The position numbers were made by a program, and so were the translations under genes. Positions 11,741 to 23,087 of a stretch of DNA of 64,000 nucleotides are shown here, in pieces. The notes below the pieces were generated by a model. The model made no database searches, was not told the DNA's origin, and saw nothing but the letters and a program-made list of their open reading frames with translations. The DNA is from Hepsetus odoe (taxonomy: Eukaryota; Chordata; Actinopteri; Characiformes; Hepsetidae). The stretch is from positions 19,084,970-19,148,969 of the forward strand of contig CM029379.1 of NCBI GenBank assembly GCA_017165825.1, given 5' to 3'. Every line of letters starts with the position of its first letter. Position 1 is the first letter of the stretch.

Positions 11741-11900
11741 TGCTTTTGTAAGTGACAGGGCTTATAAGTATGTTACTTAGCTGACAAATAGTTAATTGAT
11801 GGTTTCTGATTTTCGCAAGATGGAAGAACAGATATGGACTTTGAAGCATTGATGCACATCACTCTGGATAAGTAGCCTGATAAATGTTGTAAATTCTGAA
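11741..11900 (+). mobile_element. L2-type LINE or SINE 3' fragment
   Basis: The words AGTATGTTACTTAGCTGACA, AATAGTTAATTG, GAACAGATATGGACTTTGAA and CACTCTGGATAAG also occur in order at 30.55-30.73 kb. The second copy ends in the typical GATAAGAACGTCTGCTAAATG tail. It is a 5'-truncated, decayed 3' end with no coding. Confidence 0.5.
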
Positions 11901-12604
11901 AAGATTAGAAAATGCTGAAAAGATTAGAAAAGTTAACGTTTCCATTTAGGCCCTGTCCTGACAAGCGTCTCGCATAGTGCACGTAACAATCTTAAATGAA
12001 AATGAAGGCAGACAAGAAAGCTTTTTTTCTTTTTTTTTTGAAACCCCTAAAATCACAATTTGGCAATGACTTTATGAAACCTCCCTCCATTCTGTAAGCA
12101 TCTTTGTTTCTTTAAAACATCATAACCAAAGCAATCATTCATTTTTATTTCCCATTTTAACTCCTCCACAGGCTTCAACAACAATGGCTGTACAGAAACA
12201 TTTGAGCATGTTGAGTAGAGCAATTTTTTTGATAAGTGCAGTGGGAGTTCAGCAGTGATATAACATCATGCTATGCATGAAAAAAAAAAAAATCTGTGTA
12301 TTAACTTTTGATAATTTGCAGTGGTTTAGTTGTTAGCTACTGCTCTCCAAATGCAACCAGATGAGCACATGAGGAGACAAAAAGGAAAGTCCTGACATAT
12401 GAATAATCTAAAACACGCTCATGAGCTGATGATCTGGCTCAGTGGGTTTTATTATTGCCACAGTAGAACCACATTTGGTTTAAACATACCTTTCAAATAC
12501 AAAGACCTTTTGTGTCAATATATAACTTTTATAAAAGTCGCAATTAAAGAGTTTTTCCTTAAAACACATGTTTAAACATCAAGAGCATACTGTGGGTCAT
12601 CTGT
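11901..12604. other. Unique sequence, no feature identified
   Basis: AT-rich with T- and A-runs (about 12026-12040 and 12280-12292). No frame of interest. Confidence 0.5.
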
Positions 12605-12782
12605 GGGCCAGCGGTGGCCTAGTGGTTAAGGACTAGGCCACAGGACTGAAAGGTCATTGGTTTGAATCCCAGACCAGTAGGTTGCCCTGCCCTGCTACCC
12701 CCTGCTGCATAGCATGGGTGAAAAGCAGAGGATGCATTTCATAGTGGTTAAATGTGTGCTGTGCTGTGTTTTACAATCCTTC
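12605..12782 (+). mobile_element. SINE-II copy, internally shortened
   Basis: Head GGCCAGCGGTGGCCTAGTGG, B box TTGGTTTGAATCCC, then AGTAGGTTGCCCTGCCCTGC. The core with the GAGCAAGG word is missing, and it passes directly to CCCCCTGCTGCATAGCATGG, TTAAATGTGTGCTGTGCTGT and TTTACAATC. Confidence 0.75.
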
Positions 12783-14796
12783 ATTATCAGCACTTCAGCA
12801 ACTAGTTATTGTCTGTATTTTTGAGTCGTGGAGAAACTGCCTGGCCTATCTGATATTTTAAGATGTCTACAAATAGTTTAGAACTTACTTTTTTGACATC
12901 ATTTTTTCATAAACCATATTTATCTAAATTCAAGGAACAAATGAACTAGGAACACTCTGATGTTATGTCTTTCCTAAAAGGTTTTTTGTTTGGAAGTACA
13001 TATCTAAGAAGTACATGTAATTGCTAATAATAGCAATAATACACTTTAACTGCTGGCAGAATCCTGCTTAAAACTGAAAGCAAATATAAAGAAACTCCTT
13101 GCTGAATACCTGCATTCATAAGTGTGTATGTAGTCATTGCTTTGGAACTTTAATATTCACATATTGTTTTATGTGTGTCATGGTAATAACAATACAGAAA
13201 TACTGAAGAAGTAATTACAGGCATGGGCAATTTCCAAATCAGTGACCAGTATGTAATTTATCAAATTGCTATTCTGCAAATCCCCATGTATTCCAGCAGT
13301 TTGATGGACAGGTAATCTACTGAGACTCACAAAGACAGTTCTGACAGCAGATGAACTCCCCATATTCTTTTGTAGCAAACTTATCTGAGAGTGAATATTC
13401 CCAGTTCTGTCCCAGCAGAGTTAGAGGTGAGAAGGGCAATCAGCTTTAGAGATTTTGGGAAACTAGTACATTCTTATTGAAGTCCTATATATTCATGCTT
13501 TATGATTTTTCTCTTGGTCAAAGTTTTAGAAGTAAAAGAAGTAAAACAATTTTGAAGTTAAGGATTTAGTGTTGGACAAGACTAATCACTCCATGTAAAA
13601 CTTTTACTTATAGACTAGACTTTTACTTTTTACTAATTTTACTAATAGACTAAAACTGACTGTGAAAGAGTGTCGAGCAAAAACATGAAAGCAGAAGAAT
13701 GAATCAGCAGAACAGAAGAAAAGAGATAAAAAGACAACATGATGTCTTTTTAGTTTTTGTCTTCAATTTGTGTCGCAAATGATCCATAGATCTACAAATA
13801 CCCCATTTCTTGGAGAAAGTTCAGTGTGGATTATTTATCAAAGAAATACCAAATTACTTGTCATTAGGCTTTTTCTCAGCAACAGTTCTTCTAGGGTCAG
13901 TTAAGGGCCATGAGTGCACAGATTCTTTTGAATAGTCTAGAAAATTGTATGGTATCTCTTCCTTATTCAGCTTGAGCCTTTCACTGAAGGTTTATGATGT
14001 ATTTTGAATTCTTTGTACATATGTCTATCTAAAAGTAGAAAATCCATCATGCAGATTCCAGCCTAAAGCAAATTGGCAAGGGTTAGGGTTAATAGGAGGT
14101 TCCTCTTTATTGCTGTTATTCTAAAGGAGTTCACTGCTTTCCAATCAACCACTGCAGGTTCATGAAAAAACAAGGAGCATGTTGTTCGATCCTTATAAGC
14201 CCAAAGAAAATATGTGTATTTTGGAACAAATTCAGCATGCAATCACACTGAGACATGATCCCCCTTACCCAGTGCCTCACAAATGTATTATATGTATAAA
14301 AAAAAACATATATACACCCATATATATATATATAGCATGTGCTATATGTTTGACAATGGCCAGATTGTGATGGCTAGACAACTTTCCAAAAAGGCAGGAC
14401 TGGAGGGATGTTCCCAGTATGTAGCAGTTAGTACCTAACAAAAATGGTCCAAGCAGGGAACCAGCAAAAGGATCACGGGAGACAAACACTTAATTAAGAG
14501 TCAGGTGCCACAGAAGAGCTACTGTAGCACAACTTGATGGAAAGTTAACACTGGCTTTGTTTTCCAAAAGGAGTCAGAAAAACAGTGCTCTGAGTGTTTT
14601 TGCTGATCCCTGTTTTTGAGTGTAAGTGCCAGCAGTGATTATGTGAACTTCAGCACTGGACCAAGAAGTAATGAAAGAAGGTAGCCTGTTCTAATGAATT
14701 ACATGCTTTTTTATTATTATTTGGATGAACTGGTGCATATGTGTAATTTACCTGACATGTCAGGATGTACTATGGGGATACACCAAGCCAACAGAG
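12783..14796. other. Unique sequence with a short (TA)n run
   Basis: No gene or recognised repeat apart from a (TA)n run at about 14320-14335. All frames are shorter than 75 codons. Confidence 0.5.
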
Positions 14797-15245
14797 GCCC
14801 ATTGTCTCACCTTTGTTTCATGGTCCAGTTCTAATGCTCATTTACCCATCAGAGGCACTTTCACTCATTGATAAGGTACATGCATTCTGACTTTTCTGTA
14901 GCAATTTAACCCCATATTTAACAACCTGCAATACATTATATTCTTAAACCAACCTATAGAAGCCAAAAATACTTTTTTAGCACATGCTCATCCATGCATC
15001 ACCCATAACTCTGTGTTGCTCTCAGAATGGTTGTCTTTTGTTGGACCAGTTTTGGTTTGCTCACAGCTCCATACTGGGAAAAACCCAAAAGACCTGACAT
15101 TTTGAAGATGTTGTCAGCTTGCCATCACAGTTTGGTCATTGTCAAAGTTGCTCAGACTTAAATGCTTACCCATTTTTCCTGCTTCCCACAATCAACTTCA
15201 AGAACTGGTTGTTCATTTGCCACTTATTTAGGTAATCAATTTTAT
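14797..15245 (-). pseudogene. Tc1/mariner-like transposase, N-terminal relic
   Basis: Minus-strand order matches the N-terminal half of the fish Tc1-like family whose C-terminus is at 3.06-3.44 kb. It has GCAGGAAAAATGGGTAAGCA near the start, then GACAATGACCAAACTGTGAT, and later the ATGAGCATTAGAACTGGACC segment before the first catalytic Asp. The frame is destroyed by many changes. Terminal repeats are not recognised. It would encode the paired-type DNA-binding region and the start of the catalytic core. Confidence 0.6.
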
Positions 15246-16159
15246 AAACATCTATATTAAAGGCAACACACAAACAGGACGGTAAGAATAAAGAATGCTT
15301 TATATGTCATGAATTGAAAGAAGAACCTGAACTATAAATAAAGGTATAAACAAAATCTGATCACACTTGAGCATCTAGTATGAAGTACAGATAAAGCACA
15401 GATTGTGTACCTGTGGTACTGTTTTTGCAGCAAGGCAAATTTTTTGTGTAAGTTGGCAGTCATAAAAAAAACTATTGGAAAACTTTTTCTAATAGCAGGT
15501 GAAGACAGAATCCTGAGAACTTAGGATGTAGTCGGGGGAGGCTCCTGCTAAGCTAGAAGGCCAGAACTACAACATATGGACCATTGGTAAGGATGAGTGA
15601 TAGGACAAAATAACAGGAAGGAGACAGAAGAGGTAGCAGGAAGATGTCAAAACCTTTTCACAGGAAACAAAATGTAGTGGTGGAAATGTATAGGTTGTTA
15701 GATTCCAAAAGGAAAGCACTTTAGGTATCTCCTCCTCCTAAACATTATTTCATAATACCAATTTGTAGGTACTCATCTAGCCTTGATGCCACTTCACACT
15801 GTTTTGCTTGTTTTGTTTTTTTAATTATTTTTTTAATAATTAATAAATAAATAAATAATTTAAAGGCTACAATAATGTAACAGAAATACTGATCTATTCT
15901 TCACTGTTGGCTACAGAACAGTAGTATTTTTTCATTTCTGTACACAGAATGCAGGTCATAGATCCATAGTTGTAGGATTTTTCCCCCATTTATTTTCCAG
16001 CAAAGTCCTCTAGGGCCTTAAACCTGGTGACTTTTGTCTTTTTCTGAATAGAAGCAAAACCCCAGTGTAGGACTTCTGAAAAATTCTTTAGTGCAGCATG
16101 ATTGCTATACACTTAAATACAAAGGTGCCAAAAAGGGTGCTCTAATTGGTGCAAACTTT
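15246..16159. other. Unique sequence, no gene seen
   Basis: AT-rich; contains short ATAA repeats at about 15838-15860. No frame of interest. Confidence 0.5.
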
Positions 16160-16395
16160 TTCATCCATCCATCCATTATCGGCCGCTTGTCCCAAACGGA
16201 GTCGCGCTGGTGTCCAACCCAGCGCACACAGGGCGAGGACGGGGGACGCACCCTGGACAGGTCGCCAGCCCATTGCAGGGAGGAGCGGGACGGCAACGGC
16301 ACCTTGCTCAAGGGTACCTCAGGGCAACCCATTGGGAAGGGGTCCGAACCCCCGATCATGTGGCCGACGCCCTAACCACTAGGCCACCACTGCCC
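16160..16395 (-). mobile_element. SINE-I copy with 9-bp target duplication
   Basis: Full-length head, B box and TGGA tail as in the 7.9 kb copy. GCAAACTTT flanks both sides (16151-16159 and 16396-16404). It has lost about nine bases in the GCGACTCC...CCAGC part of the tail. Overlapping 78-108-codon frames here are SINE sequence. Confidence 0.9.
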
Positions 16396-16404
16396 GCAAA
16401 CTTT

Positions 16405-17339
16405 GTCAGTTCAAGGAATTTCACACAATTCATCTTCTATACCAAAGTTTTTGTAGAACCACACATCCAAATCAATAAACGTTTAGAAACCCTTATTTTT
16501 GAAAAGTATACACAGATACTAGAGTTTGATCACTGACCTTAGGGGATGGTCCTCAAGTCATGTCCTCTGATTTGCTTGGCCTGTCCAATGTCAACAAAGC
16601 ATGCGTGCCTGAACTTCGCTCTCTCTGCACCTCAGGTAAAGAATGTTCTAAAATCTGTGCTTATCAAGGTCCACTCACTGAGAGAAAGCAGTCATCCATC
16701 TTGAAGTCCATTTTATTCCAGGAATTGGACACAAGCCTATAAGTACAAAAACAAGACATTAAAATTGGACTCATTTTGTGTTGCTGAAAAGCCTGAATGT
16801 TAATGTACAATAAACACTTTAGACACTCAAAATGACTGAATTTAAAAAGGAAGAAATTCAGTTTGACCCTTGCAGCACAACGCAAAACACCAAGGTCACT
16901 CCCATGTCTCTTCATGTGCCAAAAATTACAACAGCTTCAGGAAATATTTCTGTGATAAACTTCAGCAAAAGCTTTACAGAGCGCTGGGTCATGAACAGTA
17001 CTACTGTAGCTGCACATTTTTGGGAAAGCCAATGATTAAGTATTTAGCTTTATGGGATCAATTGGTTAATTGTCACGGATACCAGCTTATGATTATATAG
17101 GATCGTGCCAGGACAATGTTTAGCTCGATTTGGCATGCCTGCAATCCGCCTGAAATACTGTACAGCTATCCAAACAGATGCACAGACTTGTTGCTTTGTG
17201 GAAACAGAACAATCTGTTCAGGACGATGCAAACCAGCATGTGTTTCTGAGACATAAATCACCACTAGGTCTGCAATCCATTACCAAATACAAGCTGTTTC
17301 TACAGCAAACTTTAATTAATGTGGCTCACTGGCGAAAAA
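16405..17339. other. Unique sequence, no gene seen
   Basis: Several overlapping frames of 60-105 codons, none with a recognised domain. A short near-palindrome, CAGTACTACTGTAGCTG, lies at about 16996-17012. Confidence 0.4.
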
Positions 17340-17745
17340 AAAGGAGGCGGGAGATGCAACAGAGCCCTCGAGCCCTCAGTGTGAATCAATTATTGATTTG
17401 CCATTTGACAGTAACACGCTAATTTAAACTAATGGAAGGACTGGAGGCTCACTCGTGGTTGAGGTGCACTGTTCATAGACTGAAGTTTGTTACCTCCCAG
17501 ACAGAGGCAGTCCTTTTCTTATGATGGTCTAATGAATCTGGCTCTGTTTTTCAAACTTTTGCTCAATTACTCACCTGGCATCCTAGATGGGGAGCAGAAT
17601 AGGAGGCGGCTCATTTTAGAGACATGGAAGAGAATTTGCATTAAAATTGAATTAAAGGCAGAGGTTAATGAGGCATGTACCGTTGCCTTTAATAATTTGA
17701 TTTGGGGTGACAGCATCAAAGGGAAACATCAGTAATACATAAAAG
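17340..17745. promoter_or_regulatory. Candidate conserved non-coding element (enhancer-like)
   Basis: This stretch is more complex and less repeat-like than its surroundings. It is dense in homeodomain-type cores such as AATTAAAGG, TTAATGAGG, TAATTTAAAC and TAATAATTTG, and has no coherent reading frame. That composition is typical of developmental enhancers, but conservation cannot be tested here. This is inference only. Confidence 0.25.
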
Positions 17746-17954
17746 GAAGTTAAGCGCGCTGTTATACTAAGAAACTACATTGGTCTCACTAACCCCATTA
17801 AAGGCCAAAGTGATTTTCATGTATTGCTGGGCTCATTTTTATTCTTGATTTATTAAATAAGTTCTTTGGAAGTCTTCTGCATTCTGGCTCAGTGGACGCC
17901 ACTACATATGCATTCCTGCACAGCAGTCCTTTAAACTTTCTCACGTTCCACTCT

Positions 17955-18202
17955 AGGGGCAGCGGTGGCCTAGTGGTTAGGGCGTTGGCCGGAGGATCGG
18001 AGGTTTGAACCCCTTCCCAATAGGTTGCCCTGAGGTACCCTTGAGCAAGGTGCCGTCCCCGTCATGCTCCTCCCTGTGATGGGTTGGCGACCTGTCCAGG
18101 GTGTGTCCCCCTGTCCTTCGCCCTGTGTGAGCTGGGATGGACTCCAGCACTCCCCTGCGACCCTGCTTGGGACAAGCGGCAGAAAATAGACTGACTGACT
18201 GA
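17955..18202 (+). mobile_element. SINE-I copy, plus strand, GACT-repeat tail
   Basis: Reads GGGGCAGCGGTGGCCTAGTG, B box GGAGGTTTGAACCCC, core TGAGGTACCCTTGAGCAAGG, tail GGCGACCTGTCCAGGGTGTG and GGGACAAGCGGCAGAAAATA, then GACT repeats instead of the usual TGGA. An 11-bp duplication with one mismatch flanks it (17944-17954 CGTTCCACTCT, 18203-18213 CGATCCACTCT). Confidence 0.92.
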
Positions 18203-18404
18203 CGATCCACTCTGAAGAGCTATGCAAATGCTTACAGCATGACAGACATACACCACAGCGTGATGTAGTGCCATGTAGAGACACAGAAACATTGGTCCCA
18301 TTCTCTTTAAAACATTACTGCGTATGAGTATGGCACATACAGCTTGACCAGGTGTGAGTGCAACTGAGTATATTTAAGTTATGCAACCTGAATGAATATT
18401 CCAT

Positions 18405-18575
18405 GCGGCAGCGGTGGCCTAGTGATTAGAGACTAGGCCCCAAGATCGGAAGGTTGTGGGTTCAAATTCTAGACCAATAGGGTACCCTGAGGTAGGTGAG
18501 CAAGGTGCTGTCTCCTTCACTGCACTTGTGCACAGTGTGTGTATAATAAGTGACAAATAGTCCCTTTCACTTTAT
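18405..18575 (+). mobile_element. SINE-II copy, short and diverged
   Basis: Head GCGGCAGCGGTGGCCTAGTG, B box TGGGTTCAAATTC, core TAGGGTACCCTGAGGTAGGT and GAGCAAGGTGCTGTC, then a shortened tail ending TGACAAATAGTCCCTTTCAC. The CCCCCTGCTGCA part is largely lost. Confidence 0.7.
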
Positions 18576-21500
18576 TCAACATCTGAGGCAGCTTAAATAT
18601 AAAGGGTTTAACTTACACCAGGCAAAAGTATCCTTTGACAAGCTTTTCTTCTGCACGACTTTCTGAGTAAAAAGGATTCTTGCAAAATAGAAAGAGACAC
18701 TTTCCAGGCTTAAAATGAAATAGATTTTTAATGAGTGTCCTAATTGATCTTTAACAGATTGGATGATTATGGCCATTTAGAAGATGTAAAATAATGGATC
18801 TTTCTAGGTCTGAGCTCTATTCATTAACCAGAAGAATTGAAAAGAGATTATTATCCTGTCTGCTATTGCTCATAAACAGATCTGCATTTTTGGTCATAAA
18901 TAACCATATGACACATTGCTGATTAAAGTGAGAGTCTTCCATTTCAAGATCATTTAATCTGTTATGTTACTCAACCACTGAATTGATTATGTAGCCTGAT
19001 ACAAAGCCTAAAAACAATAACCATGTATCATTTCATGTAATCTTGATATACCTGTGAGCAACTACTTAATTCAAAGCACAATTTCTAATTATCCAGATAA
19101 TATCTTTCAATTCCACCTGTTTCACAGACTTAAGTTCCAAATTAGTTCAATGGACAAATATTCAGGTCAGCACAGAAGGTAATGCCCATCTGATTTAAAA
19201 AAATGTTCACATCCTTTTCATTTATGCCAAATGATTTCTGATATCAGTTCAAAATCTGGTCCTCTATGAGATGCCACCAAGTCTGGGGTCAAAACATTTT
19301 ACTGCTTCAGACTGAGAAGTGTATGGGATAAAACTGACAATAAGTCATGAAGGTGGTAACAATCAAGGCGGTCTCTTCTCAGTAAACTACAACCTCCACA
19401 GAGAAGGATGACAGGAAGTGAATAGTCTTAAAATTATACTTAATTTGAAATGCAATGGCTGTAAAACTCAAGGTCCCTCAAAGATAGTCTTACTGTGGTG
19501 GGTGTGAAGTCTTTTTGTGATGAATCATACAGGTCTATATTTTGGTGTCTTTCATTGCAGACACACAATAAACTACTGTCTTTGTCAGAACAGCTCTTCC
19601 ATACTGAATGCCAAAACACAATGGTTTATAAAAGGTTTGGGGTCAAAGCTGCCACATGGTGTGATTCACAGATAAGTACATATCCACAAACATTCATTAG
19701 TTTGCATCAGGACGCATTTATCACCAACCGCTGCAGTGATGACTTCTAGAAACAATGAGAACAATCACAGCTAAACTGAATATTTGTTTTCAATGGCCTC
19801 ATAATGGCTTTGTTCCATCAACACGTTTACACATGTGGGTGTCATTCAGGGCTCTAAAACCTGAAAAGCTTCATTTAATCAGGTTTTGCCCTCTTATGTG
19901 TCATTGAGAAGGCCATCAGTAACTTTTCTAGAGGTACTTTGGCAGCCAAGAGGGAAACTTGAGTCAGCAATGAAAGGAGTTGCTTCGCTTATAAATGCGA
20001 TAGAAAATCCAGGACCACTTCAAAGTGCAAGGCAGCCATACAGGAGCAAAGCCTGAGCTGAATCTGAAATCGCTGCATATTAAATACATAGGACAATATT
20101 CTGGCGCATGAGCTAATGCTTTTCTACACCACATGCAGAGCACTAAGCAGGGTTATTAGACTCAGATTAGAAATAATTGCTAGTTCATAGCTTTAATTTG
20201 TTTTTTTAATTATTTAGTTTATGCTCAAGTTTTATTTTGTTTCCGTTTAAGTTGTATATGCTGAGACTGTGAAAGTATTTGACAAAAGCAGAAGTAAACT
20301 CTTACTTATTTAATGACATTGTTTTCTAGTCATAGACACAGCGAAAATAGTCTTCTAAATGCTCATTTTCCCCGCCTTTCACTTGCATCGTTGGGTTCAG
20401 CTGGTAGGTTTGCTGTCGGGGAGATCCTTGAACTGTCCAATGAGACAGAATACACTAACCTCTTATTGCTGGAGGTACTTTATGATTTTGGAAACAACAA
20501 CATTGTGGAGGGAAAAAAAAAAGATTGTACTACTGTGCTATTAGATGTAAGGATATACTATAATTTAATTTAAGAGTAATTATTAACTTAAATAATCAGA
20601 ATAATTGTCAACTTATTGATATTGATTATTAATTATCTTATCGGTAGAGCCTGCCTGCAGAACCCTTATCAGACAGCATTTGTCTAGATAGTTTTGATCC
20701 AAACAACAAGCAGCAGCACTGCTAAATTCATGCTGGCTTGAAACATTTAGTTGAAAGCAATTTGGAGTTATAAAGGAATGCACAAGGTTCTCAAAAAGAG
20801 AAATATTAGTACAATCCTACCCATAGCAAAAAACTGATGCATGTGTTTTTTAATTAAGTAAATTTTAACAATATTGTAAGTAATCAGTTTTATGAGTAAT
20901 CTAAAATATGTGACACATGTTGTCACCTATAATAAAATCGCAAATTACAGATTTTGCTAAAGTGTCCTTTTCATTCTCAGTATTGCCACATTTAACAACA
21001 ACTACATCCAAGATGTGCAGGGCTTAATGTTCATATTACAAGAGCAATGCTTCTTCTTCAGCCTATGCGTAGTACAACGTAGAGACATAAAAGCTGTAAT
21101 TACTGGTTCATTAACTACTCTTGCAAATGTTGCCATCTCAGAGAGACAGCTGAAGCTGGCCATAAAGCAAAATAGCATATAGAATCTACATTAAGGCAAA
21201 AACATGACGGCAGCGCTGTGCGAGGGATACACATTAGAAAACTGAAATTGGGCCAGGTGAACCACTAGGCAGCATCTTTATAATATGTAGCGGCTGTAAT
21301 AGGTAATAATGTACCCTCAATAGTGCTATTCTGGGGGAAAAAAGATCAGACATTTCAACATCCATAACCTGCTTGATTTCCTTCTGTCACTCAGAGTCCC
21401 ATTTACAAATGGAATATATGTTTGCATACGGATGGATAGAACATGATTGAATATCAAAGACTTTAAATGATGTTTTCGTATGTAAGTGCTGAATAAACTT

Positions 21501-22824
21501 TACTATCTCACTGAGCAGTGTTAAAAGTATAGTTGCTCTCTACAAAATCATCTCTTACATAAGCTGCAAACTAATTTTGTGACAACTGAATAAGAATTGG
21601 CAAGCAATTCTTAAAGTGCTCAACATTTTAAAAATAATCTCTATAAATTGGGACATTCCTAACCTAAAGCTAAAACTGATTATGAAATAAACCCCACAAA
21701 ACAATTGATCTTTTGTTCTATAGTGCTTCATTCTTTTTCAAAAACCAAATGTCCAGAGTTCATCACTGTCCTGATTTAGCTGTCATTGTTAAGTCTAGAA
21801 AGGATGTGTAAAAAAAAAAAATAAATAAATAGATATTTTTATCTGTAACTAAGCCGCTTTTGGCTCCAGATCTATTGTGTTGATGCCAGCATATCCTCCC
21901 ACCCCAACTGTTTTCTTCAAATGCAGCCCAATGTCACCCACAGTATGCAATTTAATTAAAGAGTAAGCTGAAGCACAAGGCTGTGATTATTAGTGAGCTG
22001 CACTTGAGGGAAAACCATCTGTGACTTAAGGATCACATAAATTACATCTTTCTAATCAACCTGATGGTAAAGACTGACACATCATACATGTTTTCAGAAG
22101 TACTATCCAGCAGTGGCACTGCTCCTCAGGGAGAAGACAGACTCAGACACTTTCATAATCCTTTGCACTTTCAAAACATGATTGAGATGACGACAACTGT
22201 CTGACGACAACCGACAAGTGGCAGCTAAAATCAGAATCAGTGATAGCTGACAGTTGAAGTGGCAACGTGTGTTAATTTATTACTGAACTGTACAGTTTAG
22301 ACCATGAAATTGCCATATCTCAGTGACCTCTTACAGATTATAATTTGATTTTATTAACATGCATAGGTTTACACAAAGTGCTTTAAGAGGTCACTTTCAT
22401 GAATGATTTGCATGATCTAACACACTTAGACAGGCAGAGCAAATTGTTGCTAAAGTTGTGTCATCAATTTGCTTTCAGGTCCACAGCCATTATAGGAACT
22501 CCATGTCTGAGTGGCTTTTCTCAATAAATTTATTAATAGGGTTTTAAAAAAACTTCACTATCACACAAAAATGTTCCAAAGCCAAAACATTTTGAGCTAT
22601 CCTGTTACAAAAAGAGCAGGCCTTCGCACCTGAATAGACTGAACACGCTGAACACATTTGAATTTCAGTGGCCTTAAGTGGCAAGACCTTCTTGCAACTG
22701 AAAGCTCACTGAGAGATTTCACAAACACCGTTTCTATAAAAGTCAAGCATGTCTTATGTCACTAAACTGTGATTAAATTTAATTAAAGGATTAAACAAAA
22801 TCTTGGCAAACAACTCTCAAAACA
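18576..22824. other. Long unique stretch, no gene or clear repeat
   Basis: More than 4 kb without a recognisable mobile element and with no frame over 90 codons. About 21000-21330 is less AT-rich and lacks simple repeats; it is noted separately as a possible conserved non-coding element. Confidence 0.5.
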
Positions 22825-23075
22825 TCCATCCATCCATCATCTGCCGCTTGTCCCAAACGGGGTCGCGGGGGAGTGCCGGTGTCCAACCCAGCGCACACAG
22901 GGCGAGGACGGGGGACGCACCCTGGACAGGTCGCCAGCCCATCGCAGGGAGGAGCGGGACGGGGACGGCACCTTGCTCAAGGGTACCTCAGGGCAACCCA
23001 CTGGGAAGGGGTTCGAACCCCCGATCCGCCGATCATGTGGCCAACACCCTACCCACTAGGCCACCGCTGCCCCGT
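22825..23075 (-). mobile_element. SINE-I copy with exact 12-bp target duplication
   Basis: Well preserved head (GGGCAGCGGTGGCCTAGTGG), B box GGGGGTTCGAACCCC, core and RTE-like tail ending in TGGA repeats. ACTCTCAAAACA is repeated exactly at 22813-22824 and 23076-23087. With the 56.5 kb copy it appears to be one of the youngest SINE-I copies here. Confidence 0.93.
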
Positions 23076-23087
23076 ACTCTCAAAACA

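Noticed and set aside
17955..18100. tRNA-like A and B boxes suggesting tRNA genes
   Set aside because: The boxes are the heads of SINEs. No complete cloverleaf follows, and each is continued by SINE core and tail.
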